Part shown: positions 18,195 to 25,907 of the stretch, in pieces
Position numbering within the stretch: the stretch's first letter is position 1
Layout: each line of letters begins with the position of its first letter
Assembly: GCF_014529705.1 (NCBI RefSeq)
Contig: NZ_JAANIH010000017.1
Coordinates: 80,658-144,657 of the forward strand
DNA: 64,000 nt
Direction of reading: 5' to 3'
Origin: Bradyrhizobium campsiandrae
Lineage (GTDB): Bacteria; Pseudomonadota; Alphaproteobacteria; Rhizobiales; Xanthobacteraceae
The notes under the pieces: model-generated
The model's input: the letters and a program-made list of their open reading frames with translations, nothing else
Told to the model about the DNA's origin: nothing
Databases searched by the model: none
Made by a program: the position numbers and the translations under genes

Positions 18195-19513
18195 GTTTTC
18201 TCACTGCGCTCCAGGATCGGCCGGAATTGCTCGTGCGCCTTCTTCAGCTCCGTTGCCGGGTCGGCGCCGGACAAGGTCGCGGTGAGCGCAGCACCGACGG
18301 TGTCGCGGTATTCGGCGACCGGGATGATGACGGGCAGACCGAGCTTGGAGATTTTTGCGGAGTCGATCACCGACTGCAGCCACTCCTTGGTCTTTACGCC
18401 CTTGGCGACTTCCGGATCATCGACGATGGAGTTGCGGAACGGCACACCGCCGCCGGCCTGCAGCAGGCGCGCACCCTGTCCCTTCGAGGCCACCCATTGG
18501 CAGAGCAGATAGGCGGCTTCCTTGTTCTTGCTCGCCGCGGCAATGCCGATGCCGTCGCCATAAGTTGACGAGAACTGGCCTTTGGGTCCCGCAGGCACCC
18601 GCGTGTAGCCGACTTTGCCGACCACGCGCGAGGCGGCCGGGTCTTCCAGCGGCGGCGCCCAGCCGTCGGCATCGATCCACATGGCGGCGCGCCCCTGCGT
18701 GAACGAGGCCATCGACTCCATCCAGTTGAAGCCGGCAACGCCGGGAGGTGCCGACTTGGTCAGGAGCCGCTGATAGAGCTTGGTGGCTTCGATCGCCTCC
18801 GGACCGTCGCTCAGAATGTTGCCCTTGGCGTCGAGGAATTCGCCGCCGTAGTTCAGGTAGAAATTGGTCCACATCGCCATGTTGGCGTTGCGCAAGCCGC
18901 GTCCGACGAAGCCATAGATGCCTTCCTTGGGATCGGTGAGCTTTTCGGCGGCAGTTGCCATTTCCTCCAGTGTCTTCGGGACCTCGATGCTCTTCCTCTG
19001 CAGCAGCTCCTTGTTGTAGTAGAGGATGAAATAGTCGACTGACCACGGCAGCGACAGCATCTGGCCCTTGTCGTTCTTGGCGTATTGCAGGCCCGCGGCC
19101 GAAAAATCGCTCTCGACGAGGTCCGGCGGGGTCAGCGTCGGATCCTTCAAATAGGGCGTCATATCGGCGAGCCAGCCCGCTTTCTCGAACTGCCGCTTCT
19201 GCACGTGATAGCTGAGGTGGATGACGTCGAAACTGGGACGGCCGGAAGTCAGTTCGATGACCACTTTCTGGCGCTGCTGCTGCTCGGGGATCTGCTCGGA
19301 CTCGACCTGGATGCCGGAGAGGTCGGTGAACTCCTTGATGTACTTCTGCAGATTGTCACCGCGAGGACCCTTGGCCAGGATCACCTCCAGCTTGGTCCCC
19401 GAATATTTCTTCCAGCTGATGTCGGCACGGGCCGGCAATCCGGTCAGGCTGAGTGCGCCGGCCGCTGCGGTGCCCGTCAAGAGCGTACGACGCGAGATTT
19501 TGTGGTTGACCAC
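18191..19513 (-). CDS. ABC importer substrate-binding protein, Tat-exported
   Basis: 440 residues from a GTG at 19513, preferred because GGGAGGAA lies 8 bases before it; an ATG at 19537 has no such site. The N-terminus has a twin-arginine leader (SRRTLLTGTAAAGAL, cleaved after about residue 30). The body matches extracellular solute-binding protein family 1, as in maltose or glycerol-phosphate systems (e.g. LPWSVDYFILYYNKELL). It delivers substrate to the two permeases downstream. It begins 83 bases after soxA in the same direction, so it may be read from the sox transcripts, but its substrate need not relate to sulfur. Confidence 0.88.
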   Translation of the reverse strand: MVNHKISRRTLLTGTAAAGALSLTGLPARADISWKKYSGTKLEVILAKGPRGDNLQKYIKEFTDLSGIQVESEQIPEQQQRQKVVIELTSGRPSFDVIHLSYHVQKRQFEKAGWLADMTPYLKDPTLTPPDLVESDFSAAGLQYAKNDKGQMLSLPWSVDYFILYYNKELLQRKSIEVPKTLEEMATAAEKLTDPKEGIYGFVGRGLRNANMAMWTNFYLNYGGEFLDAKGNILSDGPEAIEATKLYQRLLTKSAPPGVAGFNWMESMASFTQGRAAMWIDADGWAPPLEDPAASRVVGKVGYTRVPAGPKGQFSSTYGDGIGIAAASKNKEAAYLLCQWVASKGQGARLLQAGGGVPFRNSIVDDPEVAKGVKTKEWLQSVIDSAKISKLGLPVIIPVAEYRDTVGAALTATLSGADPATELKKAHEQFRPILERSEKT

Positions 19514-19596
19514 TTGTAGTTCCTCCCTGTGACTCATTTTCTTTGGGAGGGATACTAGCGACCGTGCCACGCCTGCCTAGTCCTAATTCCAGCGGA

Positions 19597-20376
19597 TCAG
19601 GGCCGGATGGCGGGCGTTTCCATCGGCATTCCGCGGGCGCGCGACATCAGATAGAGCTCGAGCGCGACCAGTTCGGGCGCGCCGTATTCATAGGCCTGGG
19701 CGCGCACGCCGGTCATGCAGCTGCGCAAGCGTCGCTCCAGGGATCCCAGCGTTTGCCACTCCAGCCGATAGAGCGGATAGCCGGTCGGCTGAGCTTGCGT
19801 GATGGGCGAGCCTGCAAGGCGCTTGTCAAAGTTGTCGTCGTGGCAATTGGTACAAGCGAGATTGAGCTGGCCTTCGCGTTGCAAATAGAGTTTGCGGCCC
19901 TGTTCGACGAAGGGGGCAAGCCGCGGATCCTCGCCCGCGGTAATAGCGATGCCGCGGGACTGGTGGGCGACGAAAGCGGACAGCGTCAGGATGTCGCGGC
20001 TCTCGTAAGGCAGGGGCGTCGCCTGCTGGTGATTGGTGCGGCAGAGGTTGATGCGCTGGTCGAGCGTGACCGGGCGCGCCAGCGCCTTGTCGAAAGCAGG
20101 ATAGCGTGCCGCAACGCCCTTCATGCTGCTGCGCGCATCGCCGTGGCAATCCGCGCAGGACTTGTCAGCGCTGCCGGTCTTCTTCCTCCACAGGGTCTCG
20201 CCGTCGAGGACGAACAGCATGCCCGGATTGGACGTGTCGTCATCCTGCATGGCGCGTGTGTCAGGGCCCATGAAGGAATAGCCGGAGCGGCGCGCATCGG
20301 GCGGGATTTCGCCAGCGAGCAAGGCCGGGATCCCGGCGAACAGAATTGCCGCCGCTATCGCGCGCCACAAGATCAT
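19597..20376 (-). CDS. soxA: SoxA, dihaem cytochrome c of the SoxAX complex
   Basis: 259 residues from the ATG at 20376, which overlaps the soxZ stop (ATGA). After a signal peptide there are two haem sites, CADCH and CTNCH, and the RRLRSCMTG segment that holds the cysteine ligand of the active-site haem. Surrounding blocks (SMKGVAARYPAFD, YPLYRLEWQTLGSL, YGAPELVALELYL) are those of canonical SoxA. SoxAX oxidatively attaches a sulfur compound such as thiosulfate to the cysteine of SoxY in the periplasm. It is the last gene of soxXYZA here; soxB and soxCD do not follow. Confidence 0.95.
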   Translation of the reverse strand: MILWRAIAAAILFAGIPALLAGEIPPDARRSGYSFMGPDTRAMQDDDTSNPGMLFVLDGETLWRKKTGSADKSCADCHGDARSSMKGVAARYPAFDKALARPVTLDQRINLCRTNHQQATPLPYESRDILTLSAFVAHQSRGIAITAGEDPRLAPFVEQGRKLYLQREGQLNLACTNCHDDNFDKRLAGSPITQAQPTGYPLYRLEWQTLGSLERRLRSCMTGVRAQAYEYGAPELVALELYLMSRARGMPMETPAIRP

Positions 20377-20690
20377 TCGACGGTGATCGATGCCGATGCG
20401 GTGGTCGAATAGCCGTTGTCGCCGGTCCATTCGAACTCGAACTTGCCGCTCTCCTTGGCGATCGTGAAGAAGGACAGGTAGGGATTGGCGGCGATGGCTG
20501 GAAACAGATCGGCACGGAAGATCTCGGTGCCGTTGTAGCGGCAGGTGAAGCTCGTGATGATGTCGCGCGGCACCAGCGCGCCCTCCACGGTGTGGCGGAA
20601 GCCGGTCTCCATGATGTGCGAAGTCAGCGTGCGGATCTCGATGATGTCCCCACGTTTGGCCTTCGCCGGAACGTTGATGAGGGCAGCCAT
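20373..20690 (-). CDS. soxZ: SoxZ, sulfur-carrier partner protein
   Basis: 105 residues from the ATG at 20690, overlapping the soxY stop. The beta-sandwich pattern and the PYLSFFTIAKESGKFEFEW block are typical of SoxZ. It has no signal peptide, as expected, because it is exported bound to Tat-exported SoxY. It forms the SoxYZ carrier heterodimer on which sulfur intermediates are held during periplasmic oxidation. Confidence 0.94.
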   Translation of the reverse strand: MAALINVPAKAKRGDIIEIRTLTSHIMETGFRHTVEGALVPRDIITSFTCRYNGTEIFRADLFPAIAANPYLSFFTIAKESGKFEFEWTGDNGYSTTASASITVE

Positions 20691-21145
20691 CAGTTCAGCT
20701 CCTCGGTGCACGCAGCCAGCGTCACCACGATATCTGCCGAGACCTGCCAGAAACTGTCATCGGAGAGGCGGGCGATCGCCACCACCTTCTGGGTGTCGGC
20801 GAGCCGGATCCGCGTCGAGATCTGGGCACGACCGGAAGAAGGAGTGAGATAGAAATTGCCGATGTTCGGCTGCGGGTTCTTTTCGTTGAAGACATGGATG
20901 CTCTTGACGTAATCGTCCAAAGTCATCGGGCTTGCGACGCTCACTGTCATCGGCACCGTGTTGCCGTTCTCGACCAGCGGCGGAATGTCGAGCTTGACCT
21001 TGCCGGTGCGGATGGGGGCTTCACCGACGACGTTGCGAATTGCGGTGTTGAGCATCGCGGGCGTTGCGTCGAGCGGCCGCAGCGTCAGGACCGGAATGAC
21101 CGTAACGCCGCCAGCCAGGCTCAAGAATTGTCGTCGCGTCGGCAT
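20690..21145 (-). CDS. soxY: SoxY-like sulfur carrier with non-canonical C-terminus
   Basis: 151 residues with a twin-arginine leader (PTRRQFLSLAGG) and the SoxY fold (SIHVFNEKNPQPNIGNFYL, ISTRIRLADTQKV). Classical SoxY ends in Gly-Gly-Cys-Gly-Gly, a flexible arm whose Cys carries the sulfur cargo. Here the tail reads VTLAACTEELN: the cysteine (Cys146, codon at 20708-20710) is kept, but the flanking glycines are Ala-Ala before and Thr-Glu-Glu-Leu-Asn after. No nearby frame restores GGCGG, so this is not a simple frameshift. Starts and stops are coupled with soxX (8-base gap) and soxZ (overlap). The arm is probably stiffer and more acidic, which suggests a different cargo or processing enzyme. 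Confidence 0.88.
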   Translation of the reverse strand: MPTRRQFLSLAGGVTVIPVLTLRPLDATPAMLNTAIRNVVGEAPIRTGKVKLDIPPLVENGNTVPMTVSVASPMTLDDYVKSIHVFNEKNPQPNIGNFYLTPSSGRAQISTRIRLADTQKVVAIARLSDDSFWQVSADIVVTLAACTEELN

Positions 21146-21153
21146 GAGCAGTC

Positions 21154-21603
21154 CTAGTCCCGGAGCGTTGCGAGAAAAGCCACGATGTCCTCGATCTCGG
21201 TCGCCGACAATATCGGCTTGCCCGTGAAATTGCGTCCGACACGGACGAGGCCATCAGTCCGATAATAGGACGGCATGATGGTGTCCGGGTTGAAGTGCGA
21301 GGCGTCAACCAGTCGAAGCCGCAATTGGCTCGTCGACCAGCGGGTCCCGGCACCACTGAGGTCCGGCGCGAGATCGCCCTGGAACCGCGTTTCCGGGAAC
21401 GGGCCGGAATGGCAGAGGATGCAGGTCGTCGTCCGCGCCAGCACCAACGCCCGTCCGCGCGCGGCATCGCCGGGCATGCCGGTCAGCGAATCCGCGATGC
21501 CGTCACCAACGATCGTGTAGGGCACGAGCCCGTCGGCCCGAGTGTGGGAGGCCAATGCGAGACTTGCAAGCGTTGCAACGATGCAGACCGTCGATCTAGC
21601 CAA
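21154..21603 (-). CDS. soxX: SoxX, monohaem cytochrome c of the SoxAX complex
   Basis: 149 residues from a TTG at 21603 that overlaps the end of the upstream flavoprotein gene by 8 bases; it gives a proper signal peptide (ARSTVCIVATLASLALASHTRADG). Longer starts would run far into the flavoprotein gene. A single CILCH haem site and a later IMPSYYR segment with the likely Met ligand are present, as in SoxX. With SoxA it forms the cytochrome that couples sulfur compounds to SoxY and passes electrons on. The ribosome site is weak, which fits translational coupling. Confidence 0.88.
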   Translation of the reverse strand: MARSTVCIVATLASLALASHTRADGLVPYTIVGDGIADSLTGMPGDAARGRALVLARTTTCILCHSGPFPETRFQGDLAPDLSGAGTRWSTSQLRLRLVDASHFNPDTIMPSYYRTDGLVRVGRNFTGKPILSATEIEDIVAFLATLRD

Positions 21604-22870
21604 AGGTGTCCGCCGTGATGGTTTGAAACCAGCGCTCCGCCTCGTCAGCTTCGCGGGCCCGCAGCTCCCGCGGTGCATCGAGCGGGCTCGTCGCACCGCC
21701 CTCGATCTCGGCAAAGATGTCGCCCCGGGGCTGGTAGTTGCCGGCCAGCGAGAAGCCGTAACCGGGCGCGACAGTGTTGTAGCAGACACCGGTGAGGCGT
21801 GGCGTATCAGGCGCGCGTCCGGCGAACATGGCAACGATCGCAGCGGCGCAGGCCTTGCCTTGCGCGCTCGCGGCCGATGCCGATTTGGGGATGCCGCCGC
21901 CGAGACAGGCATCGCCGATGACGTGGATATTCTTGACCAGCTTCGATTCGAAGGTCGTGGGATCGATCGGACACCAGCCGGTCGAGTCTGCGGCGCCCGT
22001 GATCTCCGCGATGCGGCCGGCGCGCTGCGGCGGGATGACGTTGGCGACATCGGGCGTGTAGTTGCCGAACTCGGTGATGATGGTCCTGGTCGAAGGATCC
22101 ACTGAAGTCACGCGGCCGCCTTGCGATAGGCCGATGCGCTCGATCATGTCGCCGTAGAGCTCCTTCCATGCCTTCTCGAACAGCCGCTGCTGCGAGAAAT
22201 TGTCCTTGGCATCGAGGACCAGCACTTTCGAGCGTGGCTTCTTTGTCTTCAGATAGTGTGCGATCAGGCTGGCGCGCTCGTAGGGCGCCGGCGGGCAGCG
22301 CGAGGGATTGGCCGGGACCGCGATGGCGACCGTGCCGCCGTCGTCCATCGCCTCCAGCTGTCTGCGCAGCAGCAGCGTTTGCGCGCCGGCTTTCCATGCG
22401 TGCGGCATTTTCTCCGATGCGGCCTCGTCGTAGCCGGGCAGCGCCTCGAAATGGAAGTCGATGCCAGGGGAGAGCACGAGACGGTCATAGGGCAGCGCGA
22501 CACCATCAGCCGTCAAGACGCTGCGCTGCTGCGGCTCGATGGTGGTCACGGCCTGACCGATCACGGTAATGCCGTCGGCGGCGAGCCTGTCATGGCCAAA
22601 CTGCTGCGCTTCGATGTCGCGCAGGCCGGCGATCACCTCGTTGCTGAAAGGGCAGGAGGTGATGACTGCATTGGGTTCGATCAGGATCACCTGCAAGTCG
22701 CCTTGCGCGCGCTTCAGCGCGCGGGCGCAAGCTGCTCCGCCAAAGCCACCGCCGACCACGACGACGCGACCGGTCGATTGCGCGCGCAAGATCGATGGCC
22801 GCGCCAATGTCGCGGCGGCGGCGGTGATGCCGAGCACGGCAGTTCGCCGTGTCATCGGGCGCGAGGTCAT
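21596..22870 (-). CDS. soxF: Flavocytochrome c sulfide dehydrogenase flavoprotein (FccB/SoxF-like)
   Basis: 424 residues starting at the ATG at 22870 (22879 and 22855 also possible). The N-terminus has a twin-arginine leader (TRRTAVLGITAAAATLA). The FAD motif GGGFGGAACARAL follows, then TSCPFSNEVIAG and a later GVCYNTV, which place the two redox cysteines of the FCSD family, and HVIGDACLGGGIPKSASAA. The protein oxidises sulfide or persulfide in the periplasm. Its usual cytochrome partner (FccA/SoxE) is not encoded next to it; SoxX or SoxA would have to accept the electrons, or another cytochrome. It leads the soxF-X-Y-Z-A block. Confidence 0.9.
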   Translation of the reverse strand: MTSRPMTRRTAVLGITAAAATLARPSILRAQSTGRVVVVGGGFGGAACARALKRAQGDLQVILIEPNAVITSCPFSNEVIAGLRDIEAQQFGHDRLAADGITVIGQAVTTIEPQQRSVLTADGVALPYDRLVLSPGIDFHFEALPGYDEAASEKMPHAWKAGAQTLLLRRQLEAMDDGGTVAIAVPANPSRCPPAPYERASLIAHYLKTKKPRSKVLVLDAKDNFSQQRLFEKAWKELYGDMIERIGLSQGGRVTSVDPSTRTIITEFGNYTPDVANVIPPQRAGRIAEITGAADSTGWCPIDPTTFESKLVKNIHVIGDACLGGGIPKSASAASAQGKACAAAIVAMFAGRAPDTPRLTGVCYNTVAPGYGFSLAGNYQPRGDIFAEIEGGATSPLDAPRELRAREADEAERWFQTITADTFG

Positions 22871-22890
22871 CAGGATCATCCGGGCAAGAT

Positions 22891-22919
22891 GCCGCGGCGG
22901 CCATTGTGGCCGCCGCGGC
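22891..22919 (-). terminator. Strong intercistronic hairpin before soxF
   Basis: A perfect 12-bp GC stem (22891-22902 with 22908-22919) closes a 5-base loop just after the molybdenum-hydroxylase stop and about 20 bases before the soxF start. No U-tract follows on the minus strand, so it is more likely an mRNA-stabilising or attenuating structure than a full terminator. Confidence 0.55.
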
Positions 22920-22925
22920 GATTTC

Positions 22926-25112
22926 TCAAGCGAAGGTGATGTTCTGGTCGCGCAGCGGCACAGAGCGGATGCGCTTGCCGGTCGCCGCGAAGTAGGCGTT
23001 GAGCACCGCCGGCGCCGCAACGCCGATGGTCGGCTCGCCGACCCCGCCCCAGAATCCGCCGCTCGGCACCATCACCGATTCCACCTTCGGCATCTCGTTG
23101 ATGCGCATCGAGTTGAAGGTATCGAAGTTGGTTTGCTCGATCTTGCCGTCCTTGACGGTGCAGCCGCCATAGAACAGCGCCGAAAGGCCGTAGACGAAGG
23201 AGCCTGCGATCTGCCGCTCCACTTGCGCCGGGTTGACGACGTAACCGGGGTCGGTGGAGGCGACGATGCGATGCACCTTGATCTTGTTGCCGTCGGTGAC
23301 CGAGATTTCGGCGGCACCGGCAACGTAGCTGCCGTATCCCATCACCTGCGCGATGCCACGATAGACACCTTGCGGCGCAGGCGTGGTCCAGCCGATCTTC
23401 TCGGCCACGGCGTTGAGCACCGCCAGATGCTTGGGGTTCTTGCCCATCAGCTTGCGGCGGAACTCGAGCGGGTCCTGGCCTGCGGCATGGGCGAGCTCGT
23501 CCATGAAGCATTCCATGTAGATGGCGTTGTGGTTGACGTTCACACCGCGCCAGAAACCTGGCGGAACGTGCGGGTTGCGCATCGAATGCTCGATCAGCAG
23601 ATTCGGGACTGAGTAGCCGAGTGCGGCTTCGCCGGATTGTGCGACGCCCTGGAACGCCGCCGGATCCATGCCGTTCTGCAGCGCTTCGGGGCGCAGCGAG
23701 AACAGGATCGATTGCCCGGACAGGCGGTAGTGCAGCGCGACCAGATTATTGTCGGCATCGAACGCGCCGGTCATCTTGCACTGGGTGACCGGGTGATACC
23801 TTCCGTGCGTCATGTCCTCTTCGCGCGACCACAGCAGCTTGACCGGCGTGCCCGGCATCTGCTTGGCGATCGCGACGGCTTGGCGGATATAGTCCGTCAT
23901 GCCGCGCCGGCCGAAGCCGCCCCCTAACATCACCTTGTGCACGTCGCACTTTTCGGCCGGCAGGCCGGACGCTTCCAGCACGGCGGCGAAAGCCGCCTCG
24001 CCGTTCTGTGTGCCGCACCAGACCTCGCATTTGTCCGCCGTGTAGAGCGCGGTGGCGTTCATCGGCTCCATCGTGGCGTGGTTCTGATAGGGATAGTTGT
24101 AGACGGCCTCGATCTTCTTGGCGGCACCGGCGATCGCCGCTTTCACGTCACCGTTCTTGTTGCCGACATAGGCGGGCTGCGCATCGTCGAGGCCTTCCGC
24201 CAGCCATTTCGCAATCGTCTCGCTGGAGACCTTGGCGTTGTCGCCTTCGTCCCAGACGATCGGCAGCGCTTCCAGTGCGGTCTTGGCGTGCCACCAGGTG
24301 TCGGCAACGACCGCGACGGCGGAATCGCCGACCTTGACCACCTTCTTGACACCTTTCATGCCGGTGATTTTGGCTTCGTCATAGCTCTTCAGCTTGCCGC
24401 CGAACACCGGGCAATCCTTGATCGCGGCGTTCAGCATGCCCGGCAGCTTGATGTCGATGCCGTAGACCATCGCGCCCGTGGTCTTGTCGGCGGTGTCGAG
24501 CCGCAGCAGGCCTTTGCCGGCGATGGTCCAGTCCTTGGGATCCTTCAGCTTGACGTCGGCCGGCGGCGTCAGCTTCGCCGCGGCTTCCGCGACCTTGCCG
24601 TAGGTCGTCGTCCTGCCCGAGGCCTTGTGGGTGATGACACCCTTGTCGACGGTGCATTCGGACGCCGGCACCTTCCACGCGTCGGCGGCGGCCTGGATCA
24701 GCATGACGCGCGCGGTGGCGCCGCCCTTGCGGACATAGTCCTGCGAGGAGCGGATGCCGCGGCTGCCACCGGTCGAGAAATCGCCCCACACGCGCTTGCG
24801 GGCGACGCTCTGGCCGGGCGTTGGATATTCGGTCGTGACCTTCGACCAGTCGCATTCGAGTTCCTCGGCGACGAGTTGCGCGAGGCCGGTGAGCGAGCCC
24901 TGGCCCATCTCGGAGCGGGCAATGCGGATCACCACGGTGTCGTCGGGCCGGACCACGACCCAGGCATTGACCTCGGGCGAGCCGTCGGCTGCGCGGACCA
25001 CGGCGGGGCCGCCGAAGGGCAGATCGAGGCCGATGGCAAGGCCGGCGCCGACCGCGGCGGTACCGATGACGAAGGCGCGGCGGTTCATCCTGGGAGAGAC
25101 ATGCTTGTTCAT
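22926..25112 (-). CDS. Molybdopterin-binding subunit of an isoquinoline-1-oxidoreductase-type hydroxylase
   Basis: 728 residues with a twin-arginine leader (MNRRAFVIGTAAVG). The arrangement matches the IorB type of xanthine-oxidase-family enzyme: MGQGSLTGLAQLVAEEL, the cofactor loop GGGFGRRGMTDY and the terminal GVGEPTIGVAAP, whose Glu is the catalytic base. Such enzymes hydroxylate N-heterocycles or oxidise aldehydes and give electrons to a cytochrome c in the periplasm. The [2Fe-2S] partner lies 12 bases upstream. It is followed by soxF after a strong hairpin, so electrons could enter the same c-type cytochromes. The substrate cannot be deduced. Confidence 0.88.
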   Translation of the reverse strand: MNKHVSPRMNRRAFVIGTAAVGAGLAIGLDLPFGGPAVVRAADGSPEVNAWVVVRPDDTVVIRIARSEMGQGSLTGLAQLVAEELECDWSKVTTEYPTPGQSVARKRVWGDFSTGGSRGIRSSQDYVRKGGATARVMLIQAAADAWKVPASECTVDKGVITHKASGRTTTYGKVAEAAAKLTPPADVKLKDPKDWTIAGKGLLRLDTADKTTGAMVYGIDIKLPGMLNAAIKDCPVFGGKLKSYDEAKITGMKGVKKVVKVGDSAVAVVADTWWHAKTALEALPIVWDEGDNAKVSSETIAKWLAEGLDDAQPAYVGNKNGDVKAAIAGAAKKIEAVYNYPYQNHATMEPMNATALYTADKCEVWCGTQNGEAAFAAVLEASGLPAEKCDVHKVMLGGGFGRRGMTDYIRQAVAIAKQMPGTPVKLLWSREEDMTHGRYHPVTQCKMTGAFDADNNLVALHYRLSGQSILFSLRPEALQNGMDPAAFQGVAQSGEAALGYSVPNLLIEHSMRNPHVPPGFWRGVNVNHNAIYMECFMDELAHAAGQDPLEFRRKLMGKNPKHLAVLNAVAEKIGWTTPAPQGVYRGIAQVMGYGSYVAGAAEISVTDGNKIKVHRIVASTDPGYVVNPAQVERQIAGSFVYGLSALFYGGCTVKDGKIEQTNFDTFNSMRINEMPKVESVMVPSGGFWGGVGEPTIGVAAPAVLNAYFAATGKRIRSVPLRDQNITFA

Positions 25113-25124
25113 GTGCCGGCTCCT

Positions 25125-25574
25125 TTACGCGCTTGCGATCGTGTGGATCGCCTCGCGCACCTGTTGGAAGGTGCCGCAGCGGCAGATATTGGTGATGGCC
25201 TCGTCGATGTCGGCGTCGGTCGGCTTCGGCTTTTCGTTGAGCAGCGCCGCCACAGCCATGATCATGCCGCTCTGGCAGTAGCCGCATTGCGGAACGTCCT
25301 TGGCGATCCAGGCCTGCTGCACCTTGTGCAGCGTGCTGCCGGAGGCGAGACCCTCGATCGTGGTGATCTTCTTGCCCTCGGCCTCGGCGACCGAGATTCC
25401 GCAGGAGCGGATGGCAACTCCGTCCATGTGCACGGTGCAGGCGCCGCATTGTGCAATGCCGCAACCATATTTCGTGCCGGTCAGCCCGGCATTCTCGCGG
25501 ATCGCCCAGAGCAGCGGCGTGTCCGGCTCGACATCGAGCGTGAAGGATTTTCCGTTGATTGTTAGGTTTGCCAT
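25125..25574 (-). CDS. [2Fe-2S] subunit of the molybdenum hydroxylase
   Basis: 149 residues from the ATG at 25574, with GGGGA about 6 bases upstream. It has the two cluster domains of the family: the plant-type site [12 protein letters not shown] near the N-terminus and the C-terminal helical site CGYCQSGM with CRCGTF. It has no leader of its own and is probably carried out by the Tat-exported large subunit. It passes electrons from the molybdenum centre to the outside acceptor. It is the first gene of the long leftward run. Confidence 0.92.
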   Translation of the reverse strand: MANLTINGKSFTLDVEPDTPLLWAIRENAGLTGTKYGCGIAQCGACTVHMDGVAIRSCGISVAEAEGKKITTIEGLASGSTLHKVQQAWIAKDVPQCGYCQSGMIMAVAALLNEKPKPTDADIDEAITNICRCGTFQQVREAIHTIASA

Positions 25575-25907
25575 CGCAAGTCCCCTGATTGGCCCATCCA
25601 CCGATGGACTCAGGCACGCAATGTGTCCGGCAAATTGGAACCTTTCAAATCAAGAGTCCGAGGGGCAGCTATCGAAGATTCTCGCAGCTTGGGGAAGATT
25701 TCGGACGGGGCGGTGTTGTGCACGCCTTGAGAAAGTCCGGCCAGCACCCTGATCGCGCCATCTCCCTGAACGTCAATGGGATGGCCTGAGGCGACGCCCG
25801 GGCGAGCGGTGTGAGCGACAGTTTGTCCCTTTTGCCCGGATGCAAGACCGCGACGCTTTGCTACACTGAGGCGAAGCTTTCGAAAGTTCCCTGGGAGTTC
25901 CCCGAAC
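25575..25907. other. Divergent intergenic region (333 bases)
   Basis: This gap separates the leftward hydroxylase-sox run from the rightward radical SAM gene and must hold both promoters. I looked for sigma-54, EcfG and FixK-type sites and found none. A TACACT box near 25862 could be a -10 element for the rightward gene, but I see no matching -35 at normal spacing. Confidence 0.5.

Noticed and set aside
23937..25565. 542-codon open frame antisense to the molybdenum hydroxylase
   Set aside because: Shadow of two genes with clear cofactor motifs; spans their junction.
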